In this document: positions 15,541 through 23,608 of the stretch, in pieces
Numbering within the stretch: position 1 is the first letter of the stretch
Layout: each line of letters opens with the position of its first letter
DNA from: Caldilineaceae bacterium
GTDB lineage: Bacteria > Chloroflexota > Anaerolineae > Caldilineales > Caldilineaceae
Reading direction: 5' to 3'
NCBI GenBank assembly: GCA_022824685.1
Contig: JAJDZJ010000198.1
Location: 1 to 62,227, forward strand
DNA: 62,227 nucleotides
The notes under the pieces: model-generated
What the model saw: the letters and a program-made list of their open reading frames with translations, nothing else
What the model was told of the DNA's origin: nothing
Databases searched by the model: none
Made by a program: the position numbers and the translations under genes

Positions 15541-16419
15541 TCAAAACGCCAACTCCTGCACCTCCTCCAGCGTGAACTCCAGCGCGCTCTCCAAATCCTC
15601 CTCCGCAAACGCCTCCTCGTCATACTCTTCCAGCTCACCGGCCTCAATGCCTCGGTTGCATCGCGAACGGTAAATGCAGTAACTGCAAAATCGTCTTCTG
15701 TTCTCCTCCGTATCGGGCACTTTAGCGAAATCACTCTCCCGTTCCTTGTTCAGTATCTCAGTCAAAATCTGCTCGAACCGGGCGCGGTTCTCCGTATGCA
15801 GCGCACTGCTATAGCCAAAGGAGACCGCCTCGGCCGGCGCGGCTGTGAACCAGTAGCGCATCTCCACCTGCTCCGGCGCCAGCGGACCCCACGGCATGCC
15901 CGCGCTCGCCTCCACCAGCACGTACGGATACACTCGAGTCTGCATGCGCAGCTGCAGACTCGAGCGCCGCGTCACCCGTTTGTTCGTCTTCCAATCTACG
16001 ATCACCGCCCGCCGCGCCGCGCCCTGCCCGCCAACCGCGATCAGGTCGTATCGGGCTGCCAGCCGGTAGCGCCCGGACCCCGCGGCCAGCGGCGCGCTCA
16101 GCACGCGCTCAACCTCCACGCTTTCCCTGGGCAAATCCGCTGGCCGGTGGCGCAAATAACTCTCGAACCATTCATCCAACGGGTACGTCAGGTCAGTCGC
16201 AAGCAGGTCGGTTGGCACGCCAACCTCCGCCCGTTCCACCAACTGATGAAACTGCCCGCCCAGCCGCATCAGTCGCTCCTGCTCATCGTAGGGCCCAGCC
16301 TCCATCGCCGGCCACGAAAGCCGTTCCACATAGGCCAGCCAAAAGCGTCGCGGGCAGTTCTCGTAGGACTGTAGGCTCGCCTGGCTGAAGGCGAAAGTCG
16401 AGGGGAGTTTCAAAGGCAC
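15541..16419 (-). CDS. RecB-like PD-(D/E)XK nuclease with Cas4/AddB-type cysteines
   Basis: Nuclease of about 292 aa. Core residues are H58 (GGQFHQL), D125 (ARYDLIAV), D142 and K144 (IVDWKTNKR), Q160 and Y164 (QTRVYPY), the order found in the RecB/AddB/Cas4 branch. Cys22 (ENCPRRFW) with Cys245, Cys248 and Cys254 (FCSYCIYRSRC) match the four cysteines that hold an iron-sulfur cluster in Cas4 and AddB. GTG at 16419 is preferred; an in-frame ATG at 16548 would add 43 unlikely residues. No helicase or CRISPR gene is near. It leads the row ending in recJ, which suggests DNA end processing. Confidence 0.8.
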   Translation of the reverse strand: MPLKLPSTFAFSQASLQSYENCPRRFWLAYVERLSWPAMEAGPYDEQERLMRLGGQFHQLVERAEVGVPTDLLATDLTYPLDEWFESYLRHRPADLPRESVEVERVLSAPLAAGSGRYRLAARYDLIAVGGQGAARRAVIVDWKTNKRVTRRSSLQLRMQTRVYPYVLVEASAGMPWGPLAPEQVEMRYWFTAAPAEAVSFGYSSALHTENRARFEQILTEILNKERESDFAKVPDTEENRRRFCSYCIYRSRCNRGIEAGELEEYDEEAFAEEDLESALEFTLEEVQELAF

Positions 16420-16570
16420 GGCATCCCGTTCTCTCTGTTTGTCCAAATTGCCGAATGGCCTCTCGCAACATCCGTCATTGTAGCACACGGGTTCGCCCGC
16501 CTCAATCGAACAGCCGCTTGCATCCCCCTTCCCTCCAGCCCCCGGCACTCATCCACAAATCACAACCCAT

Positions 16571-16654
16571 CCCCCAAATCCCCGTCCAGACAACACACCG
16601 GTCCCTCCCGCCACACCACTATCCACTGCCTTCCAAATCCCCGTCCCGGACAAC
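16571..16654 (+). repeat. CAAATCCCCGTCC intergenic repeat, two copies, in the 16420-16867 gap
   Basis: CCAAATCCCCGTCC followed by GACAAC or GGACAAC occurs at 16574-16594 and 16633-16654. The same motif recurs at 21917-22004. The rest of the gap 16420-16867 is C-rich, pyrimidine-biased DNA with no gene seen; the start of the aldolase gene has TGAGGA upstream. Confidence 0.65.
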
Positions 16655-16867
16655 AGCCCCAACCCGCTTGAGAATCCGCCCCAATGTGCGATACCAATAC
16701 AAGCGATCTTTCGCCGCCCGCTGCCCCTATCCATTCACCCCTTCACAATAAGCCCCTCCGTTTGCGGGAATCGACCTGATCGCATACCATCAGAAAGCCA
16801 TCGCGGCCCAAGAAACCGGACGCGCGCAGCCTTTCCATCCAACGCCACATTCTGAGGAATCCGCTCT

Positions 16868-17665
16868 ATGAGCAGACCCACCCACGACTACGCGGCCATC
16901 GAAGTCCCCTCCGCCGGCGTGCCCTTGCCCATCGACGGCGGCCCCGTTTCCCGTCCCCAACCCGACCAGATCGAGCAGCTGCGCCGAGTGAGCACCGCCA
17001 CCGCCAGCGCCGTCATGCACCGCTTCGGCATTCGCCAAACCTTCATCCAGGGACCGCTGCCCCGCACGCCCGGCGCAAAAATCGTGGGCCCGGCCGTCAC
17101 ATTGGCCTTCATGCCCCAGCGCGAAGATGTATTTTCCGGCGCCGCGCAGGAGGGCGCCGAAAAGCGCGGCGCCCTCTGGGCTGTCTTCGAGACTGTCGAA
17201 AACGGTGACGTGCTCGTCATCCAGGCATTTGCCAGCCGCTACACAGGCTGCGTCGGCGAAATGCTTGCCACCTACTTCAAGGGCCGCGGAGGCGCCGGCA
17301 TCGTCGTCGACGGCTGTGTGCGCGACTGGCCCAACATCCAGCAAGTCGGTGTGCCCCTCTGGACAGTTGGCTTTACCCCCAACTACGCCTCCCAGGCCGA
17401 ACTCTTCCCTTGGGGCCTCAACGTACCCGTAAACATCAGCAATGTCCTCGTCCTGCCCGGAGACGCCATTATCGCCGATGACGACGGCACCGTGGTCGTG
17501 CCCCGCCAGATGATTCCCCTCGTCCTCGAACATACACTCGAACACGAAGAGTGGGAAGTCTTCAGCCGCATCAAACTGGCCGAAGGCGGCGCACTCAGCA
17601 AATACTATCCGCTCAATGACGAGGGTTGGGCCGAGTACCAGGAATGGAAGAAGCAGAACGGATAA
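16868..17665 (+). CDS. RraA-like / HMG-CHA aldolase family protein
   Basis: A 265-aa protein of the RraA-like fold, once annotated as dimethylmenaquinone methyltransferase. GEMLATYFKGRGGAGIVVDG followed by CVRD is the family's core: the Arg and Asp of GCVRD bind substrate and divalent metal in 4-hydroxy-4-methyl-2-oxoglutarate/4-carboxy-4-hydroxy-2-oxoadipate aldolases. The N-terminal 45 residues and C-terminal helices extend beyond the minimal RraA protein (about 160 aa), as in the catabolic branch. It sits directly ahead of an FAH-family gene, which favours a role in breaking down oxo-acids over RNase E inhibition. Confidence 0.82.
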   Translation: MSRPTHDYAAIEVPSAGVPLPIDGGPVSRPQPDQIEQLRRVSTATASAVMHRFGIRQTFIQGPLPRTPGAKIVGPAVTLAFMPQREDVFSGAAQEGAEKRGALWAVFETVENGDVLVIQAFASRYTGCVGEMLATYFKGRGGAGIVVDGCVRDWPNIQQVGVPLWTVGFTPNYASQAELFPWGLNVPVNISNVLVLPGDAIIADDDGTVVVPRQMIPLVLEHTLEHEEWEVFSRIKLAEGGALSKYYPLNDEGWAEYQEWKKQNG

Positions 17666-17709
17666 AACCGGCAATCGCAACCTGCCTGCCAGAGAAGGAG
17701 CAAGCGCCC

Positions 17710-18525
17710 ATGTATCTCACTCGACACAGTACACCCGCCGGGCCGCGCTGGGCGGTCGATGGTAAACTGCTTCCCGCCGGCGTGACACTCAGCACACTGC
17801 TGGCTCTCCCCCAAAGTCAGTTGACGCCCCTTCTGACTGAATGGGCGACCGGCGAGGAGGCAAACGGAGACTTGCTCGCGCCCCTCGACGACCACCAGGA
17901 AGTCTGGGGCAGCGGCGTCACCTACCTCCGCAGCCGTGACGCCCGCAAAGCCGAATCCGAGACCGCAGCCGACGTCTATCAGCAAGTATACGACGCTGAC
18001 CGCCCGGAAATCTTCTTCAAGCAGGTCGGCTGGCGCACCGTCGGCCACGGGCAGCCCGTCCGCATCCGCGCCGACACCACCTGGAACGTGCCAGAGCCGG
18101 AGCTCTGCCTCGTCATTAACGCCGCCGCCCAAATCGTCGGCTACACCGTCGGCAACGACATGTCCAGTCGCGACATCGAGGGCGAAAACCCCCTCTACCT
18201 GCCCCAAGCCAAAACCTACGACGGCTCGGCCGCGGTCGGCCCCGGCATCCGCCTCGCCGCCGCCGGCGCCCTGACCGGCCTGGCCATCAGCCTCGAAATC
18301 GAACGGGACGGAGCCGCCGCATTCGCCGGCGAGACCTCCACCGGCCAGATGAAACGCACCTTCCCCGATCTCGCCGAATACCTGATGCGCGAGATGACCT
18401 TCCCATACGGCGCCCTGCTAATGACCGGCACAGGCATCGTCCCCCCCGACGAGTTCAGCCTGCAAAGCGGCGACATTTCCAGGATAACGATCGACGGTCT
18501 GACATTGGAGAACACGGTTGCCTAA
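17710..18525 (+). CDS. Fumarylacetoacetate hydrolase (FAH) family protein
   Basis: Predicted C-C hydrolase, decarboxylase or dehydratase of 271 aa. The FAH metal-site pattern is visible: EPELCLVIN in the middle and GYTVGNDMSSRDIEGENPLY after it. ATG at 17710 is chosen, with AAGGAG about eight bases upstream; the longer frame overlaps the aldolase gene. The WGSGVTYLRSRDAR segment resembles sugar-acid dehydratases such as 2-keto-3-deoxy-D-arabinonate dehydratase, so a sugar-acid pathway with the aldolase is likely. The exact substrate is not determined. Confidence 0.85.
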   Translation: MYLTRHSTPAGPRWAVDGKLLPAGVTLSTLLALPQSQLTPLLTEWATGEEANGDLLAPLDDHQEVWGSGVTYLRSRDARKAESETAADVYQQVYDADRPEIFFKQVGWRTVGHGQPVRIRADTTWNVPEPELCLVINAAAQIVGYTVGNDMSSRDIEGENPLYLPQAKTYDGSAAVGPGIRLAAAGALTGLAISLEIERDGAAAFAGETSTGQMKRTFPDLAEYLMREMTFPYGALLMTGTGIVPPDEFSLQSGDISRITIDGLTLENTVA

Positions 18526-18570
18526 GACCAGCGGACGAAAGAAATTTGTGTCGCCGGGCGTAACAGGTAC

Positions 18571-18598
18571 TTAGCGAATACGACTGTATGTGTATTCT
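18571..18598 (+). promoter_or_regulatory. Putative promoter with overlapping palindrome upstream of DUF433 gene
   Basis: TTAGCG (18571) and TATTCT (18593) with a 16-base spacer look like -35 and -10 boxes. The inverted repeat GAATAC-N10-GTATTC (18576-18597) lies across them, where a repressor would block transcription. The DUF433 gene starts 38 bases downstream. Confidence 0.45.
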
Positions 18599-18635
18599 GT
18601 AGGGTCTGAGGAAGGACTTTTCGAGGGGAGGTTCA

Positions 18636-18896
18636 ATGGTGGCTTCAACCGGGCGAAACAAGGTTGAGCTGACACAGGTAGTTTCCCGGGATCCCGAAGT
18701 CCACAGCGGCGATTTAGTCTTCTCCGGCACGCGGGTTCCCGTTGAGACATTGGTGGCTTTTCTCATAACCGGTTCTTCGATCGAAGAGTTTCTGGAGTCA
18801 TTCCCAACGGTCGAACGCTGGCAGGTCGAGTCGTACCTCGCACTATCCCTCGAAGTCATCGACCATCTGCTGTTGGAGAGGTTGAGAGCTGCTTGA
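18636..18896 (+). CDS. DUF433 antitoxin-like protein, no partner toxin
   Basis: An 86-aa protein with the DUF433 pattern: VVSRDPEVHSGDLVFSGTRV then PVETLVAFLITGSSIEEFLE and FPTVERWQV. This family has a winged-helix-like DNA-binding fold and is usually the antitoxin next to a DUF5615 PIN-like toxin. No such toxin follows: the next 117 bases hold no plausible gene, then comes the sulfatase. The gene has a good GGGGAGG ribosome binding site and an overlapping palindrome at its putative promoter, so it may be a self-regulated orphan or the remnant of a lost toxin pair. Confidence 0.8.
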   Translation: MVASTGRNKVELTQVVSRDPEVHSGDLVFSGTRVPVETLVAFLITGSSIEEFLESFPTVERWQVESYLALSLEVIDHLLLERLRAA

Positions 18897-19013
18897 CGAA
18901 ATCCTTGGGGCCCACTCACCATCCGCCCAACCAGCCTGACAGCGAAGCCTCGGTATCGAGAACGCCATTCCTGAGACCACGCTACGTCACGCAAACCAGA
19001 CAGGAACATCCAA

Positions 19014-20438
19014 ATGGCCCGCCCCAATATCCTTCTCTTCCTTACCGACGATCACGGCCAGTGGGCCAATGGATGCTACGGCAACCGCGAGCTGCAAACA
19101 CCCAACCTGGACCGGCTCGCAACCGAAGGCGCCCGCTTCGCCGATGCCTTCACACCCTGTCCCGTCTGCTCCCCCGCCCGCGCCTGCCTTATGACCGGGC
19201 GCACCCCCTCACAGGTTGGCATCCACGACTGGCTTCAGGAGGCCGAACCGGTCATCGGCGACTATGACTGGCTTGCAGGCGAAGAGACGCTTCCCCAACT
19301 CCTGTCCCGCGCTGGCTACCACTGCGGCCTTTCAGGCAAATGGCATATGGGCCGCTCGCACCGCACGCCCCCCGGTTTCGACTGGGCCTTCGGCCTCCCC
19401 CGCTGGCAGGGCGCTCACAACGGCCCGTATACCTATCACCTCAACGGCCAGCCCATCGAGCTGACCGGAAACAAGAGCACGCTCATCACCGATCACGCGC
19501 TCCAGTTCCTCGACAACGCGCCCTCGGATCAACCATTCTTCCTCAAGGTAGGCTACATCACCACCCACTCCCCCTACCAGGCTGAAACCCATGACCCGGA
19601 GCTGACCGCCCGCTTCAAAGACGCCGCCTTCACCGACATCCCTCCCTACCACCCCCATCCCTGGCAGCGCAACGAGGGCCTGGCCGGCGGCTTCCAACCC
19701 ACCGACCAGCAGATCCGCACCCGTTACATCGGCTACTACACCGCCGTCGCCGAAATCGACCGCGAAGTAGGCCGCCTGCTGGACCGGCTGGAACAGGATG
19801 GCAGCCTCGACAACACCGTTGTCATCTACACATCGGACCACGGCTGCTCTGTAGGGCAGAATGGCTTCTGGGGCAAAGGCAACAGCACGCGGCCGCTCAA
19901 CATGTACGAGATCTCAACCCGTGTCCCGCTGATGGTCCGCGCCCCGGGTCGAGTGCAACCAAGCCAGGTCAGCCAGCGCTGTGTCGATCACTATGACACA
20001 TTCAGCGCCATCTGCGACTGGGCCGGAATCGAACTCGACCAGAGCCGCAACTATGCCGGCGTCAGCTACGCCCATCTGCTCGACGGCAGCGTCCGCGCCG
20101 CCTGGGACGATACCCGCTACGGCGAGTACGGCGACCTGCGCATGATTCGCACGCGCAAACACAAGCTCGTCAAACGCTATCCGGACGGCCCCCACGATCT
20201 CTTCGAATTGGATTCAGACCCCGGTGAACAGCTCAATCGCGCCGGCTGGGACGAATTCGCCGCGCTCCAGGACGAGCTGGAGCGGCGTTTGGAGGAGTGG
20301 TACAGCCGCCGCCAGGATGCCGCAAGCACCGGCCTGCGCATCAAGTTTCAACGCACACACAACCGCAACGAAGCTTGGCGCGACGGCATCCGCGAACGCC
20401 GCGGGCTGCAAGTGTACGGGAAGTGGCAGGACGCCTGA
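19014..20438 (+). CDS. Type I sulfatase (arylsulfatase family)
   Basis: Sulfate ester hydrolase of 474 aa. The active-site motif CSPAR is at residues 52-56, where Cys52 must be converted to formylglycine; GRTPSQVGIHDW follows. Asp12 and Asp13 (LTDDHG) are metal ligands, and YTSDHGCSVGQNGFWGKG supplies the later metal-binding residues. No signal peptide is seen, so it is predicted cytoplasmic unless exported atypically. The maturase is not in this window. The C-terminal SRNYAGVSY and RKHKLVKRYPDGPHDLFEL blocks are typical of choline-sulfatase/heparan-like sulfatases. The substrate is unknown. Confidence 0.92.
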   Translation: MARPNILLFLTDDHGQWANGCYGNRELQTPNLDRLATEGARFADAFTPCPVCSPARACLMTGRTPSQVGIHDWLQEAEPVIGDYDWLAGEETLPQLLSRAGYHCGLSGKWHMGRSHRTPPGFDWAFGLPRWQGAHNGPYTYHLNGQPIELTGNKSTLITDHALQFLDNAPSDQPFFLKVGYITTHSPYQAETHDPELTARFKDAAFTDIPPYHPHPWQRNEGLAGGFQPTDQQIRTRYIGYYTAVAEIDREVGRLLDRLEQDGSLDNTVVIYTSDHGCSVGQNGFWGKGNSTRPLNMYEISTRVPLMVRAPGRVQPSQVSQRCVDHYDTFSAICDWAGIELDQSRNYAGVSYAHLLDGSVRAAWDDTRYGEYGDLRMIRTRKHKLVKRYPDGPHDLFELDSDPGEQLNRAGWDEFAALQDELERRLEEWYSRRQDAASTGLRIKFQRTHNRNEAWRDGIRERRGLQVYGKWQDA

Positions 20439-20464
20439 GACAGGATAGGGCGCGGGCCGAGCAC

Positions 20465-20484
20465 AGAGGGCGCTTCGCCCCTCT
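20465..20484. terminator. Candidate bidirectional hairpin between convergent genes
   Basis: AGAGGGCG and CGCCCCTCT pair around a two- to three-base loop with one bulged base. It lies between the sulfatase (+) and the helical protein gene (-). No long T-run follows. Confidence 0.4.
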
Positions 20485-20513
20485 ACACGTGTGGACCTGC
20501 TTCAAGACCGGCG

Positions 20514-20993
20514 CTACGTCAAGCCGTGCCAGTTCCCTCCTTTGAACCAGCTCAGAAAAACATTCCGGTCCTCCTCATCGGCAATCGCGTCGCCCGCAAC
20601 CCGCGCCCGGCTTCGGGCCTCGCTCGCGGCATTCATATCCCCTCCCGCCGCGTACGCCCTCGCCAGCGCGTCAAACGCGAAAGCCCTGTCCCAATCTTCC
20701 ATCTCTTCGGGGTGGGCCTCGACGAGGTCCAGGCAGTGCCGGGCGTGACGCAGCGCGGCTTCGCCCAGCCCCGCGGCCGAATAAACGCTCGCAACCGCAA
20801 ACTCCCCTCGCGCGTGATTGGCCGCCGTACCCACCTGCATCCAGTGATAACAACTGGCGTGGACCGCATGAATGTACGGTTCGCACGACTCCGGCGTAAT
20901 CAGTCCGGCGTCCAGAGCGTCCATCGCGCTGTTGTTCAGATCGATGCCAAACCAGCGGTGGGCTCTTTCAACTTCAAACGGCGCTTCAGCCAT
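20514..20993 (-). CDS. Uncharacterised helical protein, 159 aa
   Basis: I do not recognise a named family. The protein is almost wholly helical and rich in Ala, Glu and His/Trp (HAVHASCYHWMQVGTAANHA, then GLGEAALRHARHCLDLVEAH and FAFDALARAYAAGGDM), with a two- to three-unit TPR-like look. ATG at 20993 has AAGGAAG seven bases upstream. The same leader (GGAAAGGAAG then ACGATG) precedes the methyltransferase gene upstream on this strand, so the two may be related in control. The longer open frame upstream is arginine-rich antisense-type reading and is not used. Confidence 0.7.
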   Translation of the reverse strand: MAEAPFEVERAHRWFGIDLNNSAMDALDAGLITPESCEPYIHAVHASCYHWMQVGTAANHARGEFAVASVYSAAGLGEAALRHARHCLDLVEAHPEEMEDWDRAFAFDALARAYAAGGDMNAASEARSRARVAGDAIADEEDRNVFLSWFKGGNWHGLT

Positions 20994-21141
20994 CGTTCTT
21001 CCTTTCCCGCGCAACGCCCGAATTCTCCTGTCTTTCCGGCCGCTGTGCGTATTCCGGAGGCAGCGGATACACCCCGATGCGCGCAGATCCAATGCGGACG
21101 ATGCCGCAGACATCTCCCAATCGCTCTCTTCGCAGCCGGGC

Positions 21142-21792
21142 TCAGACCCCACCCAGCAGGCAGGCGTAGTTCTGCGACGACGTCGCCGCCTCAATCTCCT
21201 CTTCCCAAAGATGCAGACAGCGTCTGTCGGTGAAGCCCGCCTCCAGCAGCAGCTCCAGATGGCGGCCAATCGGGAATCGGCCCGCTTCGAACGGCAGCCT
21301 TGTCCCGTCCGGCTTGATAAAATCACCGTTGAGCAGAACGCCGCCCTCCGGCAGCGCCGCTGCGCAAGCCCGATAGACATGCAGCGTCTGCGCCTCGCCC
21401 CCCAGATCGTGCAGCGCCCACGTAGACACGATCGCTGACGGCGTACGCGCCAGGGCGCCGCCCCAGTTGTCGCCCAGCAGGTCAGTCTGCTGGAACTGGA
21501 CCCGCCCGCCAAACCGGGCCAGGCGGGCAGCCGCCTGCGTTAGCATCGGCTGCGAAAAGTCGACCCCTTCATACGTGATGCGCGGCATCCGCTCCAAAAG
21601 AAACGCCGCCAGATAGGCAGGCCCTATTCCCAGTTCAACAACGTGCCCGTCTGCGGGAACGGTCTCCTGCAGCTGCTGCCAGATCGTTTCGAACAGGTGC
21701 AGCCTCTCCGGCGTCGGCTCAAACCGCCGCGCCCAGTCCTCAGCGTAATCAACATCGTGGAACGCATGCGTCGCCCCGACAACTTCACTCAT
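21142..21792 (-). CDS. Class I SAM-dependent methyltransferase
   Basis: A 216-aa Rossmann-fold methyltransferase. Motif I is VVELGIGPAYLAAFLLE; the acidic end of beta-2 is EGVDFSQPML; VQFQQTDLLGD and SAIVSTWALHDLGG are motifs II/III. The substrate is unknown, and the C-terminal half is too general to place it among small-molecule or tRNA methyltransferases. The ATG is preceded by AAGGAAG. It is followed on the same strand after 148 bases by the helical protein. Confidence 0.85.
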   Translation of the reverse strand: MSEVVGATHAFHDVDYAEDWARRFEPTPERLHLFETIWQQLQETVPADGHVVELGIGPAYLAAFLLERMPRITYEGVDFSQPMLTQAAARLARFGGRVQFQQTDLLGDNWGGALARTPSAIVSTWALHDLGGEAQTLHVYRACAAALPEGGVLLNGDFIKPDGTRLPFEAGRFPIGRHLELLLEAGFTDRRCLHLWEEEIEAATSSQNYACLLGGV

Positions 21793-21916
21793 CGTACTTC
21801 CTTTCCGACTGTAATGCTCGCGAGTACCCTCCGTCCACCGCGAAATCCCACCGCGGCGAATCCCTGAACCTTCCTCAAATGATCACATATATCAACGCGC
21901 CAACCAATTCCGCGCT

Positions 21917-22004
21917 CCCCCAAATCCCCGTCCAAACAACAACTCATCCCCCAAATCCCGAAAATCCCCCCAATCCCCGTCCAGACAATCCCCGTCCCTC
22001 CAAT
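21917..22004 (+). repeat. CAAATCCCCGTCC intergenic repeat, three to four copies
   Basis: Units CCCCCAAATCCCCGTCC (21917-21933), a truncated CCCCCAAATCCCG (21948-21960), CCAATCCCCGTCC (21970-21982) and AATCCCCGTCC (21988-21998) follow each other, some with the trailing GACAAT/AACAAC. This matches the repeat at 16571-16654. The rest of the 339-base gap 21793-22131 holds only the hairpin listed separately. Confidence 0.65.
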
Positions 22005-22009
22005 AGTGA

Positions 22010-22036
22010 GGAGCCGGGCGTCATCGACCCGGCTCC
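22010..22036 (-). terminator. Strong hairpin downstream of the HtrA gene
   Basis: GGAGCCGGG (22010-22018) pairs perfectly with CCCGGCTCC (22028-22036) over a nine-base loop. It lies about 95 bases beyond the protease stop on the minus strand. It lacks a clear T-run on either strand, so termination is likely but not certain. Confidence 0.5.
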
Positions 22037-22131
22037 CCAACTACTATATTGGAGGAAGTATCTGGCATTTGATTGGAGCGGAGGCACGCGTCCCCGTCAG
22101 CGCCGGGACATACAATGCCTCTTCAGTACTC

Positions 22132-23526
22132 TCAGTCCACTTCCAGGCTCAGCACCTCGCCGCTCCCCGCATCAATCAGGACCGTCGCCGTCTTCTCTTC
22201 ACCCTCCAAAGTGACAATCCACACCCTCAGCCCCCCGCGGATTCCGCTCCGCGCCGAGCTTCTGCTGATCCGGCCGATCTCGCCCGATACTTCGTCGACC
22301 GCGATCCCAATCGCCTCCCCACTGCTGATCACCTGCGGAGTAGCCTCGCCGCTCGCTTCCACGGGCGGCCTCGTACCCAGCTCCACCTCAAACGTCCGGT
22401 TTCTCCGCCCGCGCAGGACCTCGATCTCCACGGCCTCGCCCGGCGACTTCTGCATCACCAGGTAACTGATCACGTCCTCGAAATTTCGGACCTCGACTTG
22501 GTCAATCCGCACAATGATGTCGCCATCCCGTAGACCAGCCTCCGCGGAAGGACCCCTCCGCATCACTTGGCCTACAAGAACGCCCAGTACATTCAGGTCC
22601 AGGTCAGCTTCCCGCGCAAGAGGCGCCGAAATCGTCCTTCCGGAAATTCCCAGGAACGGGTAGGTAAACGCGCCATCTTCGATCAGCGCCGGTATCACCC
22701 GCTCGGCCACCATAATCGGAATCGCGAACCCCACGCCCGAATTGACTCCGCGGCCGTTCACGGAACGCTCATCCGTCCGAATCGCGAAATTGATCCCGAC
22801 AACCTCACCCCCCAGGTTCAGCAACGGCCCGCCCGAATTGCCGGGATTGATCGCCGCATCAGTCTGAATCACCTCCGGCAGCGAATAACGCCCAGCGAGA
22901 CCCGGGGTCCCTACCGGCAGGCTTCGGCCCAACGCGCTCACGATCCCCAGTGTCATCGAGTTTTCCAGGCCGAATGGGCTGCCCAATGCAATCGTGTAAT
23001 GGCCCACCTTCGGCAGCCCCTGCGCTCGCGCCAGCGGGCGCAGACTCTTGCCCTCAGGAGCCTCCACCCTCAGCACGGCCAAATCCGACTGGGAATCCTG
23101 CGCAACCAGTTCAGCCTCCGCCCACGTGCCGTCGTAGAAGCTGATAAAGATATCGGCTGCGCTTTCGACAACATGGCTGTTCGTGACGATATGCCCCTCT
23201 TCATCCCAAACCCAGCCGCTGCCCTGCCCCCACATGCCCTCCTCCGGGGCCAGCGTGCGCGAACCGGATCGCCGCACCTGAATACTCACAACCGACTGCG
23301 TTGCCGCGTCATACAGGCCGGACAGCAACGCTTGGTCGGGTAGATCGGTTCCTTCATCCTGCGTAATGTATGTGTACGCCTGCGGCCGGTATTCTGGCGT
23401 CGTCGCCTCTACTGTGGCCGGCTCAATCTGTATCCTGACTATCCCGGCCAACCGGATTGCGAACGCTACTGCTAGAATGCCCACCACAAAGACAAAGGTT
23501 CGCAGTCTAATCGTCCTTGGTAGCAC
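22132..23526 (-). CDS. HtrA/DegP-type trypsin-like serine protease with PDZ and C-terminal PepSY-like domain
   Basis: Envelope quality-control protease of 464 aa. An N-terminal membrane anchor (residues about 9-30) is followed by an S1C protease domain with His118 (TNSHVV), Asp148 (SDLAVLRV) and Ser231 (GNSGGPLL). A PDZ domain follows (LDLNVLGVLVGQVMRRGPSA, DGDIIVRIDQVEVRNFEDV). The last 70 residues (GLRVWIVTLEGEEKTATVLI, DAGSGEVLSLEV) resemble a PepSY-type domain, an unusual addition. The start is GTG with AAGGA upstream. The kinase/regulator genes are upstream on the same strand, and direct repeats at its promoter suggest control by them. Confidence 0.9.
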   Translation of the reverse strand: MLPRTIRLRTFVFVVGILAVAFAIRLAGIVRIQIEPATVEATTPEYRPQAYTYITQDEGTDLPDQALLSGLYDAATQSVVSIQVRRSGSRTLAPEEGMWGQGSGWVWDEEGHIVTNSHVVESAADIFISFYDGTWAEAELVAQDSQSDLAVLRVEAPEGKSLRPLARAQGLPKVGHYTIALGSPFGLENSMTLGIVSALGRSLPVGTPGLAGRYSLPEVIQTDAAINPGNSGGPLLNLGGEVVGINFAIRTDERSVNGRGVNSGVGFAIPIMVAERVIPALIEDGAFTYPFLGISGRTISAPLAREADLDLNVLGVLVGQVMRRGPSAEAGLRDGDIIVRIDQVEVRNFEDVISYLVMQKSPGEAVEIEVLRGRRNRTFEVELGTRPPVEASGEATPQVISSGEAIGIAVDEVSGEIGRISRSSARSGIRGGLRVWIVTLEGEEKTATVLIDAGSGEVLSLEVD

Positions 23527-23608
23527 TTTTCTTTTTCCTTGATCTATAATCCATCTCCTCCCCAGGCAAAGGGAGGGAGGGTCCGTAACGAATACTTCGA
23601 CATCTCAC

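Noticed and set aside
18893-19267. Possible toxin partner just after the DUF433 gene
   Set aside because: The frame is Pro/Arg-rich and overlaps the sulfatase in another frame; it lacks any DUF5615 or PIN motif.
16571-22004. CRISPR array from the recurring CAAATCCCCGTCC motif
   Set aside because: Copies are few, unequal in length and irregularly spaced, with no spacer-like unit and no cas genes.
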